A DNA stretch of 64,000 bases from CATOSK01 sp963665735 (GCA_963665735.1 OY762444.1:1550001-1614000), one strand, 5' to 3'. Shown: positions 43,487 through 52,012, numbered from the stretch's first letter. A program made the numbers and translations. Notes: generated from the sequence alone by a model not told the origin.

Positions 43487-43514
43487 GTAGGGGCGCACGG
43501 CTGTGCGCCCCTAC
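43487..43514. repeat. Family C palindromic repeat, copy 3
   Basis: GTAGGGGCGCACGGCTGTGC and its inverse. Confidence 0.8.
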
Positions 43515-43687
43515 CCGAGAACGACACGGGACTCTAAACCTGGGATGTGGGCGAACAACCCCGCCTTTACCTGGACAACGGTATCCAAACCTTTGCAATC
43601 ATCCTGCATCAATCCAGGGACGGGTGGACAGCAACCCCGCTCTTGGCGTAGATTCAACGCATAAACACCGTTGTCCAGGAGGACGGG

Positions 43688-44116
43688 TTGAATATCGCCA
43701 TTGGCTCCGACCACGCCGGTTTCGACTACAAGGAAACCATCCGCGCTTTCCTGGCCCAGCGCGGCCACCAGGTCACCGACATGGGCGCCTACTCCGATGA
43801 TGCGGTGGACTATCCCCTGTGGATTAGGCCGGTGGCCGAGGCCGTGGCCCGCGGCGAGTACGACCGGGGCATCGTCCTTGGCGGCTCCGGCAACGGCGAG
43901 GCCATCGTCGCCAACAAAGTCCCCGGCATCCGCTGCACCCTCTGTTGGAACGTCCTTTCCGCCGAATACGCCCGCCAGCACAACGACGCCAACGTCCTCA
44001 GCATCGGCCAGCGTCTCGTCACCGAGGAAATGGCCCTGCAAATCGTAGAAACCTGGCTCAACACCGAGTTTGACGGCGGCCGCCACGCCCGCAGGATTGG
44101 CCAGATTGAACCCTAA
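43688..44116 (+). CDS. rpiB: Ribose-5-phosphate isomerase B
   Basis: 142 residues. Interconverts ribose 5-phosphate and ribulose 5-phosphate. Seen: MNIAIGSDHAGFDYKETI at the N-terminus, the GIVLGGSGNGEAIVANKVPGIRCTLCWN loop with the SGNG phosphate site (many homologues have the Cys base in CGTGIG; here the sequence is GGSGNG, as in the Mycobacterium-like group), and SAEYARQHNDANVLSIGQR. TTG at 43688 follows AGGAGGACGGG. Confidence 0.93.
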   Translation: MNIAIGSDHAGFDYKETIRAFLAQRGHQVTDMGAYSDDAVDYPLWIRPVAEAVARGEYDRGIVLGGSGNGEAIVANKVPGIRCTLCWNVLSAEYARQHNDANVLSIGQRLVTEEMALQIVETWLNTEFDGGRHARRIGQIEP

Positions 44117-44900
44117 CCCAGCCGTCCCCCAGCTAGGCCAACCCGCGCCAACCCGTGCGCCGCAGCCGGGGGACTGGCTGAGCCGTCCCCGGTTGGCGGG
44201 ACTGCTGCGGGCCTTGATTCCCCAGCCCGGCGCGCCGGCGTCGTCCTTGTACCTGCGGGCCGGCGCCGTCCAGGATTTCCTGCGCTCCCCCGGAGAAAGC
44301 GGCAGTGTTTGGGCGGAACGTCTGCGCCAGTCCCCCGATTCCGTCGTAGAGTCGGAAACCGGGCTGGTGGGCTTGCAGGCCGGGGAGCGGTCGCTGTTCG
44401 TGCTGCCCCCCTTTCCCCTGCCAGAAAACCGGGTTTCCCCCGATTGGGAACCGGCCCCGTTGCTGGAACTGCTGGACGCCGAGTATCTGATAGGGGTGGT
44501 GTTGCTGCGCCTGGGGCGATTTTCGGTGGCCGTTTACCGGGGAGAGACGCTGGTTTCCTCCAAGACCGATGCCCGCTACGTCAAGGGACGGCACCGGGCC
44601 GGTGGATCATCCCAACGCCGTTTCGAGCGCATCCGCGAAGGCCAGATGCGGAAGATTTACGATAAGACTTGCGCCGCGGCCCGCGCCCAGTTCGAGCCGG
44701 TGGCCCGCGACCTGGACTACCTGGCCCTGGGGGGAGAACGCCAAACGCTGAACGGGTTTCTGAAAGTCTGCCCGATAATGGAGCAATTCAGCGAAAGAAT
44801 CCTCCCCCGCCGGCTGAACATCCGCGACCCCAAGCGCGACACCCTGGAAACCGTCGGCCAAATGCTCACCGAAAGCCGCGTTTACCCCGTTGACGGGTGA
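44106..44900 (+). CDS. VLRF1-like (Vms1-type) release factor / peptidyl-tRNA hydrolase
   Basis: About 264 residues. The centre holds the VLRF1 core: FSVAVYRGETLVSSKTDARYVKGRHRAGG, then SSQRRFERIREGQ at 168-180, the Gln-containing catalytic loop related to the GGQ of eRF1. This matches the actinobacterial-type VLRF1 proteins, which release stalled nascent chains from tRNA in ribosome rescue. The start is uncertain: TTG at 44106 or 44070; both overlap rpiB. No other ribosome-rescue gene is near. Confidence 0.78.
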   Translation: MNPNPAVPQLGQPAPTRAPQPGDWLSRPRLAGLLRALIPQPGAPASSLYLRAGAVQDFLRSPGESGSVWAERLRQSPDSVVESETGLVGLQAGERSLFVLPPFPLPENRVSPDWEPAPLLELLDAEYLIGVVLLRLGRFSVAVYRGETLVSSKTDARYVKGRHRAGGSSQRRFERIREGQMRKIYDKTCAAARAQFEPVARDLDYLALGGERQTLNGFLKVCPIMEQFSERILPRRLNIRDPKRDTLETVGQMLTESRVYPVDG

Positions 44901-44909
44901 AGTTGCGGA

Positions 44910-45161
44910 CTAGCGGCCATGACGTTCAATCAGTTCCAACAAACCGTCCCGGCCCAACCCGGTCTGTCTTGGCCCCAGAATGGCGGCCAGGGTGCCTCTT
45001 GGAATGTCTTGGCCGGTGTTCCTGACAATAGTGCGTCGGTTCTGGTCACCGTATCGTTTTATCAGTAACTCCCCATGATTCGCCCGGCGGACGGGTTCCC
45101 ACCCGTCGGCCAGCAGAATCCGGTACAGTTCCCGACCGGACAGTGTGGGCAAGTCCGGCAT
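44910..45161 (-). CDS. hicA: HicA-type toxin
   Basis: 83 residues. TLSGRELYRILLADGWEPVR, the His in NHGELLIKRY and DIPRGTLAAILGPRQTGLG. Compared with the copy at 12562 the residues after the His differ (usual SHH is NHG). It follows the antitoxin gene directly: its ATG touches the hicB stop (TAAATG). Confidence 0.82.
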   Translation of the reverse strand: MPDLPTLSGRELYRILLADGWEPVRRANHGELLIKRYGDQNRRTIVRNTGQDIPRGTLAAILGPRQTGLGRDGLLELIERHGR

Positions 45162-45536
45162 TTACAGGTTGGCGGGATGCAAGGTTTCCAGGTTTGCGGC
45201 GTCGAGCGAGAAAACCCGAATTGTCAGGAAAGGCCCATCTCCGTTTTTGGCGTCCTCAAATAACCTGTCCCACGCCTCCCCGGACCCGCGAATGGTTAGC
45301 TGTTCCGGCGTTTCCCTTGTGGGATGCGCGACAATCCCCCATTGTTGGAAAAACCGTTCCCGCTCTCCGATTTCTTCCAAGACCTCCAAGTCTACGACTA
45401 CCAGTTCCTCCAACCCCTCCTGGCACTGTTCCAACGACTCCGCAAACGTGGCGGTGCCAAGTTCCAAACATTCGCCCAGCCACTGGCCTTCTTCCCGATA
45501 ATAGCAAAGGCTGACGGTTACATATCCGGCGGTCAT
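45162..45536 (-). CDS. hicB: HicB-type antitoxin
   Basis: 124 residues. The N-terminal VTVSLCYYREEGQWLGECLELGTATFAESLEQCQEGLEELV is a HicB partial RNase H fold. It lacks the ribbon-helix-helix tail of the copy at 12759; instead the C-terminal part is an unrelated ~70-residue extension (IGERERFFQQWGIV). Antitoxin-first order, the reverse of the other hicAB locus. Confidence 0.78.
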   Translation of the reverse strand: MTAGYVTVSLCYYREEGQWLGECLELGTATFAESLEQCQEGLEELVVVDLEVLEEIGERERFFQQWGIVAHPTRETPEQLTIRGSGEAWDRLFEDAKNGDGPFLTIRVFSLDAANLETLHPANL

Positions 45537-45713
45537 TGGTCTGTTTCTCCTCCGTCGTTCAATCCATTCTAGCTACAACAGGTTAGACTTGGCTTAGCCT
45601 GGGAGTCAATGCCATTGGCGCACCTAGTAGCGGTTACAAGTCAGGTAGGCGAAATTACCGCCCGATGGGGGGCAGGAGTCAAAACTGCGCTTCCAGACCC
45701 CGTACCAATTCCA

Positions 45714-47039
45714 TTAACCCGCAACCGCCTCGACATCTCCCGCCGGCGTTGGACGGGCCGGCAGAGTCGGCCGGCTTGCCAGCGCAAAGAAACACGCGCT
45801 GGCAACGAACATCGGCCCGAAGGTCAGCAGGGCCAGGGCGTAGCTGTCCGTCTGGTCCCGCACCCACCCGGCGAAAATCGGCGCCACGAACAGCCCGACG
45901 TTGTGGAAAACGCTCATCGCTCCCATCAGGCTGGCGAACCGTTCCCGCCCGAAGTAGTCCCCCACCATCAGCCAGTTAACCGACGTTACCCCCTCCACAA
46001 TCGCCAGTCCCAGCACGAACACCGCCACTCCCCACATCCCCGGCAGCCCCCACAGGGCGAACAACGCCACCGCGCCCAGGTTCATCCCCCAGAAAAGCAG
46101 CTTGCGCGGCGCAAACCGTCCGCCGGCCACCCCCAGCAGGAACCGCAGGGGAATCGCCAGGAAGAACATCGCCGAAACGTAAAATGTCGCCGTAGTTTCG
46201 TCCAGACCCTTCAACGCCAGCATCGGGAAAATGTGAATTATCACCGCGTTGGTGGCCGAAACCCGGGTAATGACCCCCGCCAGCAGCAGCCAGAAGGCCC
46301 GCGTCCGCAGGGACTCCCGCACCGAAAAATTCTGCTCCGGCTGCTCCGAAGGCCGGCGACCCCGTCCGCCCCGGCCGGCTACGGCAGCTCTGCCCCCCGG
46401 CGGGTCTCCGTCGGGCAGCAGGCCCATATCCTCCGGCTTGCTCCGTATCACCCAGGCCACCGGGAAGGTCATCGCGGTTACGAAAATCCCCATCCACAGC
46501 ACCGTCGCCCGCCAGCCCAGTTGCGAGATTCCCAAGTCCAGCAGCAGTACCACGAAGGCCCCGCCCCCGGCGAAGGCCGTCATCAGCGTTGACAACGCCA
46601 CCGCTTTCCGGCGGATGAACCACTGGTTGACCGCCGCCATCAGCGTTTGCCCCAGCCCCGCTGTCTTGCCCACCGAGACCACTCCGGCGAACAGGATGAC
46701 CAGTTCCCAATAGCTGTCGGCCCGGGACAGCAGTATCAGGCCCACGCCGGCGGTCAGACCGCCCCACAGCACCATCGGGCGCGCGCCGAACTTGTCCACC
46801 AGCCAGCCCACCACCGGGCCGCCCATGCCGCCCTCGGCCCGGGCCAGGCTGAAAACCAGCGACATGGACGAGTAGCTGATTCCCAGGTCTTGCCGGATGG
46901 GTTCAAAGAACCGGGGAAAGCCGCTGGAAATGGCCCCGTTGCCGAACATCCCGAAAATCGAGGCGGCGGCGACAATCCACCAGCCATAAAAAAAGCGGCC
47001 TTGCCGCCCGGTTTCCCTGACTTCCGTATCCGCCTGCAT
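45714..47039 (-). CDS. MFS transporter
   Basis: About 441 residues, 12 TM segments. GRFFYGWWIVAAASIFGMFG is typical of the oxalate/formate antiporter-like group (compare FYYGWVVFGAVVGVGYSSRA in the gene at 8545). The loop VGWLVDKFGARPMVLWGG follows TM2, and a central Arg/Gly-rich loop divides the halves. Substrate unknown. ATG at 47039 or 47051; a 17-nt palindrome overlaps the 5' end. Confidence 0.87.
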   Translation of the reverse strand: MQADTEVRETGRQGRFFYGWWIVAAASIFGMFGNGAISSGFPRFFEPIRQDLGISYSSMSLVFSLARAEGGMGGPVVGWLVDKFGARPMVLWGGLTAGVGLILLSRADSYWELVILFAGVVSVGKTAGLGQTLMAAVNQWFIRRKAVALSTLMTAFAGGGAFVVLLLDLGISQLGWRATVLWMGIFVTAMTFPVAWVIRSKPEDMGLLPDGDPPGGRAAVAGRGGRGRRPSEQPEQNFSVRESLRTRAFWLLLAGVITRVSATNAVIIHIFPMLALKGLDETTATFYVSAMFFLAIPLRFLLGVAGGRFAPRKLLFWGMNLGAVALFALWGLPGMWGVAVFVLGLAIVEGVTSVNWLMVGDYFGRERFASLMGAMSVFHNVGLFVAPIFAGWVRDQTDSYALALLTFGPMFVASACFFALASRPTLPARPTPAGDVEAVAG

Positions 47040-47047
47040 CGCGTAAT

Positions 47048-47064
47048 CCATCCTACTAGGATGG
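47048..47064. promoter_or_regulatory. 17-nt palindrome at the MFS gene start, operator-like
   Basis: CCATCCTACTAGGATGG is a perfect palindrome around one base and overlaps the first candidate start codon at 47049-47051. Its place suits a repressor site, but no regulator gene is adjacent. Confidence 0.45.
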
Positions 47065-47159
47065 CGTCACTCCGTCAATGATAAACCCCGCTAATTATTG
47101 CGAAAGGCAATATCATCAATCGCCCCCGCGCCCAACGGTCAATCGCCCCTACTCCCCCC

Positions 47160-47606
47160 CGTCATTCCCGCGAAAGCGGGAATCCACAAGTCCAAGCCCC
47201 AAAGCCAACCTTGGCCCAATTCAAGAACCCCCGACAAAAAGCCCCCTCCCCCTACTAGGGGGAGGGTTGGGGTGGGGGTCAACCCTCCTGATGTGTCATC
47301 GCCCATGAGCCATTTAACCATCGTCATTCCCGCGAAAGCGGGAATCCACAAGTCCAAGCCCCAAAGCCAACCTTGGCCCAATTCAAGAACCCCCGACAAA
47401 AAGCCCCCTCCCCCTACTAGGGGGAGGGTTGGGGTGGGGGTCAACCCTCCTGATGTGTCATCGCCCATGAGCCATTTAACCATCGTCATTCCCGCGAAAG
47501 CGGGAATCCACAAGTCCAAGCCCCAAAGCCAACCTTGGCCCAATTCAAGAACCCCCGACAAAAAGCCTCCTCCCCCTACTAGGGGGAGGGTTGGGTGGGG
47601 GTCAAC
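47160..47606. repeat. 162-bp tandem repeat, about 2.8 copies
   Basis: Units start at 47161, 47323 and 47485 (period 162). Each holds a family A hairpin (GTCATTCCCGCGAAAGCGGG), a spacer and the palindrome CCCTCCCCCTACTAGGGGG; the third unit lacks its end and has a one-base loss. The first two units appear identical. Because 162 is 54 codons, open reading frames run through on both strands, but no protein signal is visible. Confidence 0.93.
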
Positions 47607-47625
47607 CCCCGGCCATGAACCCGGT

Positions 47626-48156
47626 CTAACTCAACTCGGCAATCAACTCCTCCACCAGCGCCGCCAACCCCATATCCGGCAACTCCCGGCGGGTAAGTCC
47701 GTCAATCTCCCCTTCCTCCAGGCCCGACTTTCTGCCATCAACCAAATCTTCCACCCCGGATAGCGCCCGCCGCGCCGCCGGTTCCTGGTCGGCTTGTCCC
47801 GCCCCGCTTTCCTGAACGTCCCCCGCCGGCAAGCCCAGGGAGTAAAGCTGCGGCGTGTCCCCCGACACCAGCAGCGCCAGTTGGGGCAGCGGCTCTCCAT
47901 CAAGTCCCAGCCTGCTAGCCACTGCCCGGACGGTGTTGGAGACCCCGTGCTGTCCGAATATCACCAGGTTCTGGAAACCGGCGTCGCGTCCCTCGAAACT
48001 GCTGCGGAAGGCCCGGAAAACGTCATGCGCCGCCCGGTCAACTTCCGACACCAGGAACACCGCATGAACCGGAAACTCCGCCCCACCGGACGTTTCCATG
48101 TCCACCCGCCAGCGATGCAGCTTGTCCAGGTCATGCCGGTCAGCCCGTCCGGTCAT
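47626..48156 (-). CDS. Hypothetical protein
   Basis: 176 residues. It contains HAVFLVSEVDRAAHDVFRAFRSSFEGRDAGFQNLVIFGQHGVSNTVRAV, which looks like a small alpha/beta fold, and an acidic C-terminal helix (ALVEELIAELS). No family recognised. The window-wide high GC makes chance ORFs common, but the codon pattern and the ATG with GGGGGAGTTGCC upstream favour a real gene. Confidence 0.6.
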   Translation of the reverse strand: MTGRADRHDLDKLHRWRVDMETSGGAEFPVHAVFLVSEVDRAAHDVFRAFRSSFEGRDAGFQNLVIFGQHGVSNTVRAVASRLGLDGEPLPQLALLVSGDTPQLYSLGLPAGDVQESGAGQADQEPAARRALSGVEDLVDGRKSGLEEGEIDGLTRRELPDMGLAALVEELIAELS

Positions 48157-48547
48157 GGCAACTCCCCCCTATGAAAAACCTAATCAACGCCAAAATGCTA
48201 AGCCGCAATACGGCCGCGTGTCAAAATCCTTCCCCCGGAACCGTCATTGCAGAAATCTCTACCCCCGTCCCAAGGCTTTGTGATTCGCTAGAAATGTCAT
48301 TCTAAGCGCAGCGAAGAATCCGGGAATCCTCCCCCCAAACCAACGCCGCCTTACCCCAAGGATTCTTGGCCCCCTCATTGAATCCCCTCAATCGTTGTGC
48401 TAAGGTCATAGTGCCTTGGCGGGTATCTGGTCTCAAAATCCTTAATCTGGCGCAACTTTTATCACGGACGCACGCCGTGCTTCCCTGTGTTGTGCTGGAT
48501 TGGGATACTCGCCAAGGTAGCCACGTCCCTGATGCAGGGAGGCGCCT
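48157..48547. other. Intergenic region with a family B half element
   Basis: A family B half (ATGTCATTCTAAGCGCAGCG at 48294-48313) is the only clear element. I see no gene in this stretch. Confidence 0.6.
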
Positions 48548-48916
48548 ATGGCCGGAGAGACCGAGAGTAAGCAATCCACGGCAAAGGCAGCTAGATTTCT
48601 GAGGGTAGGCTGTATCAGCCTCCTTGCCCTTGTATTGTTAATCAGTCTGTGCAGCGTACTTTTCAATGGCAATGGCGACGAGAGGGATGTAGATACTCCG
48701 GCAAGGAACTTATCGGAAAAAGATATATGGGACAGCCAACAAACATTGTTCAGGAAGTGCCGAGACGCATTTCCCGAACATACCTCCCTGATTGACTTGG
48801 CAATGGCGCAACGAGACATGAATCACATAATCCGAGTGGAAACATTGTTACTGTGCATTGAGGGGTTAGAATCATTGGGAGAGCCTCCTGATTTTCCCGT
48901 AGAGTCCAGAGTCTAG
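48548..48916 (+). CDS. Small membrane-anchored protein of unknown function
   Basis: 122 residues with one TM segment at about 20-39 (VGCISLLALVLLISLCSVLF), a cytoplasmic basic N-terminus and an outside domain of about 80 residues with a Cys (LFRKCRDAFPEH). More A+T-rich than its neighbours. Start ATG after GGGAGGCGCC. Function unknown. Confidence 0.6.
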   Translation: MAGETESKQSTAKAARFLRVGCISLLALVLLISLCSVLFNGNGDERDVDTPARNLSEKDIWDSQQTLFRKCRDAFPEHTSLIDLAMAQRDMNHIIRVETLLLCIEGLESLGEPPDFPVESRV

Positions 48917-48995
48917 GGCAAATAAGCCCGGTACTAAGCATCCTAAGTCCACCACGGCTAGTCATGTCACCCCACAAAACCCACCCCGGCTCCAC

Positions 48996-49022
48996 CGTCA
49001 TTCCCGCGAAAGCGGGAATCCA
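48996..49022. repeat. Family A repeat upstream of the rplU promoter
   Basis: CGTCATTCCCGCGAAAGCGG hairpin, 51 nt before the -35 box. Confidence 0.8.
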
Positions 49023-49073
49023 ACCCCCAATCGGTATCATCCAAAACGTAGTCGCCTTGCCCCAAAATCATCC

Positions 49074-49102
49074 TTGACACCGGCCACCGCCAAAGCTAAC
49101 AT
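49074..49102 (+). promoter_or_regulatory. rplU promoter
   Basis: -35 TTGACA (49074-49079) and -10 TAACAT (49097-49102), 17 nt apart, with a leader of about 14 nt before the ATG at 49122. Confidence 0.7.
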
Positions 49103-49121
49103 CTTACGGTTGAGGTTACAC

Positions 49122-49442
49122 ATGGATTACGCAATTATCAAAACCGGGGGCAAGCAGTACCGGGTCAGTCCCGGCGATGTCCTGGATGTCGAAAAGCTGC
49201 CCCTGGAAGTCGGCTCGGTAGCCGAATTTGACCAGGTATTGGCCGTTTCCAATGACGGCCAGTTGGACGTTGGTGCCCCCACCGTATCCGGCGCCCGCGT
49301 GCTGGCCCAGGTCCAGTCCCACTACAAAGACCGCAAAATCATGGTCTTCAAGTACAAAGCCAAGACCCGTTACCGCCGCAAGCGGGGACACCGCCAGAAC
49401 TACACCCGCCTGCTCATCCAGGACATCCAACCCGGAGGTTAA
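49122..49442 (+). CDS. rplU: 50S ribosomal protein L21
   Basis: 106 residues: MDYAIIKTGGKQYRVSPGD at the N-terminus, VGAPTVSGARVLAQVQSHYKDRKIMVFKYKAKTRYRRKRGHRQ in the usual place. It binds 23S rRNA with L20. A Shine-Dalgarno TGAGGTT precedes the ATG. First gene of a three-gene ribosomal operon. Confidence 0.97.
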   Translation: MDYAIIKTGGKQYRVSPGDVLDVEKLPLEVGSVAEFDQVLAVSNDGQLDVGAPTVSGARVLAQVQSHYKDRKIMVFKYKAKTRYRRKRGHRQNYTRLLIQDIQPGG

Positions 49443-49448
49443 CGCCCT

Positions 49449-49703
49449 ATGGCCCACAAGAAAGCCGGCGGCAGCACCCACAACGGCCGCGACAGCAACC
49501 CCAAACGCCTCGGCGTCAAACGCTACGGCGGCCAGAAAGTCAACTGCGGTTCCATTCTCGTCCGCCAGCGCGGCACCAGGATTCTGCCCGGAACCAACGT
49601 CGGTCTGGGCAAGGACTACACCCTGTTCGCCACCGTTGACGGCGAGGTCAAGTACGAATGGGCCCGCAAGGGCCGCCGCCGCGTCAGCGTTTACCCCGTC
49701 TAG
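49449..49703 (+). CDS. rpmA: 50S ribosomal protein L27
   Basis: 84 residues: MAHKKAGGSTHNGRDSNPKRLGVKRYGGQ. The N-terminus reaches the peptidyl transfer centre. It has the exposed AHKK start without the cleavable extension seen in Firmicutes. Six nt after rplU. Confidence 0.98.
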   Translation: MAHKKAGGSTHNGRDSNPKRLGVKRYGGQKVNCGSILVRQRGTRILPGTNVGLGKDYTLFATVDGEVKYEWARKGRRRVSVYPV

Positions 49704-49741
49704 TCCTATACCAACCCAGTCGCAAAGGTAGCATACCGAAC

Positions 49742-49942
49742 ATGAAAACCGACATTCACCCCCAGTTTTACACCGCCACCGTGACCTGTTCCTGCGGCAA
49801 CGTCTTCCAGACCGGCGCCACCAGACCGGCCCTCCGCGTCGAAGTGTGCAGCAAGTGCCATCCCTTCTACACCGGCGAGCAGCGCATCGTTGACAGCCAG
49901 GGCCGCATCGAACGGCTCCGCCGCCGCTACAACCTGTCCTAG
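49742..49942 (+). CDS. rpmE: 50S ribosomal protein L31, zinc-binding type
   Basis: 66 residues: MKTDIHPQFYTATVTCSCGNVF and VEVCSKCHPFYTGEQRIVDSQGRIERLRRRY. Cys pairs CSCG and CSKC show the C+ (zinc-containing) form, which can store zinc and is often replaced under zinc limitation. A terminator follows directly. Confidence 0.97.
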   Translation: MKTDIHPQFYTATVTCSCGNVFQTGATRPALRVEVCSKCHPFYTGEQRIVDSQGRIERLRRRYNLS

Positions 49943-49968
49943 CTCAACCCTGTCAGGTTAGCCATTCC

Positions 49969-49996
49969 GAGGGCCGCTATTGGCCCTCATTTTTTG
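49969..49996 (+). terminator. Terminator after rpmE
   Basis: Perfect stem GAGGGCC (49969-49975) and GGCCCTC (49982-49988) with a GCTATT loop, followed by ATTTTTTG. A strong intrinsic terminator. Confidence 0.9.
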
Positions 49997-50022
49997 CCAG
50001 CAACCGCAACCCCGGAGGTTTC

Positions 50023-51003
50023 ATGGCCCAAAACCCCGGTTTCGTTTACGGCGGTCAAGCCGTAATCGAAGGAGTTATGATTCGCGGCAGCGGTCATTAC
50101 AGCTTGGCCGTCCGCCGGCAGGACGGCTCCATTACCCATTTCCACGCCCCCCTCAACCCCCTGTTTACCGGAAAGTTGCGCCGTGTCTGGTTCCTGCGCG
50201 GCATGGCCGTACTGCTGGAAACCCTGATTCTGGGAACCAGGGCCTTGCAGCATTCCGCCAACCTGGCAATGGCCGACGAAACCGGCCAGTCCAAAGAGGA
50301 AATGTCCCGCTGGGGATTGGGCCTGACCCTGGCCGTCTCCCTGACCCTGGGCATCGGGATTTTCTTCATCCTTCCCTTGTTGATAGTGGGCCTGCTGGAC
50401 CGTTTCATCGCCTCCGACCTGGCCAGCAACGCCATTGAGGGACTGATTCGCCTTGCCATCGTCGTCGGCTACATCTGGGGAATCGGGTTCCTGGCCGACA
50501 TCCGCCGGGTCTTCGCCTACCACGGCGCCGAACACATGGCCGTTCACGCCAAGGAAGCCGGCCTCCCCCTGACCGTCGCCAACGTCCGGCTCTTTGGCAC
50601 CCCCCATCCCCGTTGCGGCACCGCCTTTTTGCTGACGGTGGTGGTGGTGTCCGTGGTGGTGTTCGCCTTCCTGGGCCGCCCCGACTTCGAGTGGCGCGTC
50701 ATTTCCCGCATCGCCCTGCTGCCCGTAATCGCCGGAATCAGCTACGAAATCATCCGGTTCAGCGGCTTGCACCAGACCTGGCTGATAGCCCGGGCCTTGG
50801 CTTGGCCGGGACTCTTGCTCCAGCGGCTTACCACCCGCCAGCCCGACGACTCCCAGATTGAAGTCGCCATTACTGCCTTGGAAACCGCCATCGCCGCCGA
50901 CGCCGGCCAGGAATACGTTTCGCTCTTCTCGCCCCCTACCGAAAAGACCGATGCCTCTGGCGCAGTTGTCGAACCTTCTACCGCCCCTGACACTGGGCAA
51001 TAG
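50023..51003 (+). CDS. DUF1385 family membrane protein
   Basis: 326 residues. VYGGQAVIEGVMIRGSGHYSLAVR is the DUF1385 start, with VWFLRGMAVLLETLILGTRAL, then TM segments at about 105-133 and 205-230, and the His motif YHGAEHMAVHAKE. PHPRCGTAFLL follows. Function unknown. In many Chloroflexota and Firmicutes it sits between rpmE and prfA; here prfA is absent. Confidence 0.93.
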   Translation: MAQNPGFVYGGQAVIEGVMIRGSGHYSLAVRRQDGSITHFHAPLNPLFTGKLRRVWFLRGMAVLLETLILGTRALQHSANLAMADETGQSKEEMSRWGLGLTLAVSLTLGIGIFFILPLLIVGLLDRFIASDLASNAIEGLIRLAIVVGYIWGIGFLADIRRVFAYHGAEHMAVHAKEAGLPLTVANVRLFGTPHPRCGTAFLLTVVVVSVVVFAFLGRPDFEWRVISRIALLPVIAGISYEIIRFSGLHQTWLIARALAWPGLLLQRLTTRQPDDSQIEVAITALETAIAADAGQEYVSLFSPPTEKTDASGAVVEPSTAPDTGQ

Positions 51004-51028
51004 CCCTTGGAAAACCGACTGTTCCCAC

Positions 51029-51157
51029 CGTCATTCCCGCGAAATCGGGAATCCAGTAACCTCATCACAAGACACGATTATACGCCCCGGCCTTTGCTAC
51101 AATACCTCCACGATAAGGGCCCACATCAAAAATCCCTTCCCCCTTGATGGGGGAAGG
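51029..51157. repeat. Family A element plus C/G-tract hairpin
   Basis: CGTCATTCCCGCGAAATCGG at 51029-51056 and CCTTCCCCC-TTGAT-GGGGGAAGG at 51135-51157. A TACAAT-like box lies at about 51099. Confidence 0.78.
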
Positions 51158-51266
51158 TTAGGATGGGGGTGAAAACCCTGTTTTGAGATAGTTTCCAAGG
51201 GCCTTGCCGGCCGGAAACATCGGGGCTTGTCCCGGCCACAGCCGAAGGAAAGGGAGAGACGCCGTT

Positions 51267-51665
51267 ATGATGCACGAACCCGATATGTGCGAGTCCTGCG
51301 GGCGCGAGTTGGGCAACTGGCAGCCCGACATTTACAGTCCCGCCGTCACCGGACAGCAGCAGGACATCCGGGCCATCGCCGCCCAAAACCTGAAACGCCA
51401 CAACGACGCCCTGGAACAACTGACCCGCCAACTGGACCAGCTGCTGGAATTGGCGCGACAGGGCGACCTGGACACCCGCCAGATAGTCGAGCAGTTGGAC
51501 GACCTGCGGCAGAAGCTGACCCCCCGGCATGGCCTTTGCATTGACCGCAACTGCGCCATGTGCCGGGTGCATGAAGAGGCAATAAAAGAGCACGTCCTGG
51601 TTTACGTGGACTGGCGCGTCCCCGGCACCATCCAGAAACTCCAGCAAGCCCGCCACCGCAACTAA
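51267..51665 (+). CDS. Small protein with two CxxC pairs and a coiled coil
   Basis: 132 residues. MCESCGREL at the start and RNCAMCRVHEE near the end frame a coiled coil (NLKRHNDALEQLTRQLDQLLELARQG). The CxxC pairs could bind zinc. ATG at 51267 follows AAAGGGAGAGA. Function unknown. Confidence 0.68.
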   Translation: MMHEPDMCESCGRELGNWQPDIYSPAVTGQQQDIRAIAAQNLKRHNDALEQLTRQLDQLLELARQGDLDTRQIVEQLDDLRQKLTPRHGLCIDRNCAMCRVHEEAIKEHVLVYVDWRVPGTIQKLQQARHRN

Positions 51666-51697
51666 CCCACGCGTGGGCTGGTGGCGCCGCGTGGGTT
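51664..51697. terminator. Bidirectional hairpin between converging genes
   Basis: AACCCACGCG (51664-51673) pairs with CGCGTGGGTT (51688-51697). It lies between the stops of two converging genes. No U tract on either side. Confidence 0.55.
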
Positions 51698-51703
51698 GAC
51701 CGA

Positions 51704-52012
51704 TCAGGGAATCAGCTTAATCAGGGCCACGGTCAGGGATACGTTCAGGGTAACGATCGTCAAGCCCATCAGCCAAAGCTGCCGGTAAAGGTCGGCCCGC
51801 AAGTCGGCGATTTTTGAGGCGATTTCCGACTTGAACTCGGCGCGCATTTCGGCCATGTCCGACTTAGTCTCCGCGCGAGACTCGACGATGTCGGCCTTGG
51901 TTGCCAGGTCGCCGGACATGGCGTCGCCGATGGTGGAGACCAGCGCCACGGCCTGTTCGTCATCGAATCCGGCTTTTTTGAGGGCTGTTACCGCCCGGCG
52001 GAGGTCAAACAT
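51704..52012 (-). CDS. Coiled-coil membrane protein (CCDC90/DUF1640-like)
   Basis: 102 residues: FDLRRAVTALKKAGFDDEQAVALVSTIGDAM, a coiled coil (ESRAETKSDMAEMRAEFKSE) and a C-terminal TM segment (LWLMGLTIVTLNVSLTVALI). The order matches small DUF1640 proteins, related to mitochondrial calcium uniporter regulator 1. Role in bacteria unknown. Confidence 0.72.
   Translation of the reverse strand: MFDLRRAVTALKKAGFDDEQAVALVSTIGDAMSGDLATKADIVESRAETKSDMAEMRAEFKSEIASKIADLRADLYRQLWLMGLTIVTLNVSLTVALIKLIP

Noticed and set aside
45609..46592. 327-codon ORF on the plus strand
   Set aside because: His/Arg/Gln-rich antisense of the second MFS transporter.
47160..47606. CRISPR array
   Set aside because: Units are 162 bp, contiguous and without unique spacers; no cas gene is seen.
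47098..47763. Long ORFs through the tandem repeat on both strands
   Set aside because: They stay open only because the 162-bp unit is a multiple of three; residues repeat the palindromes and show no protein signal.
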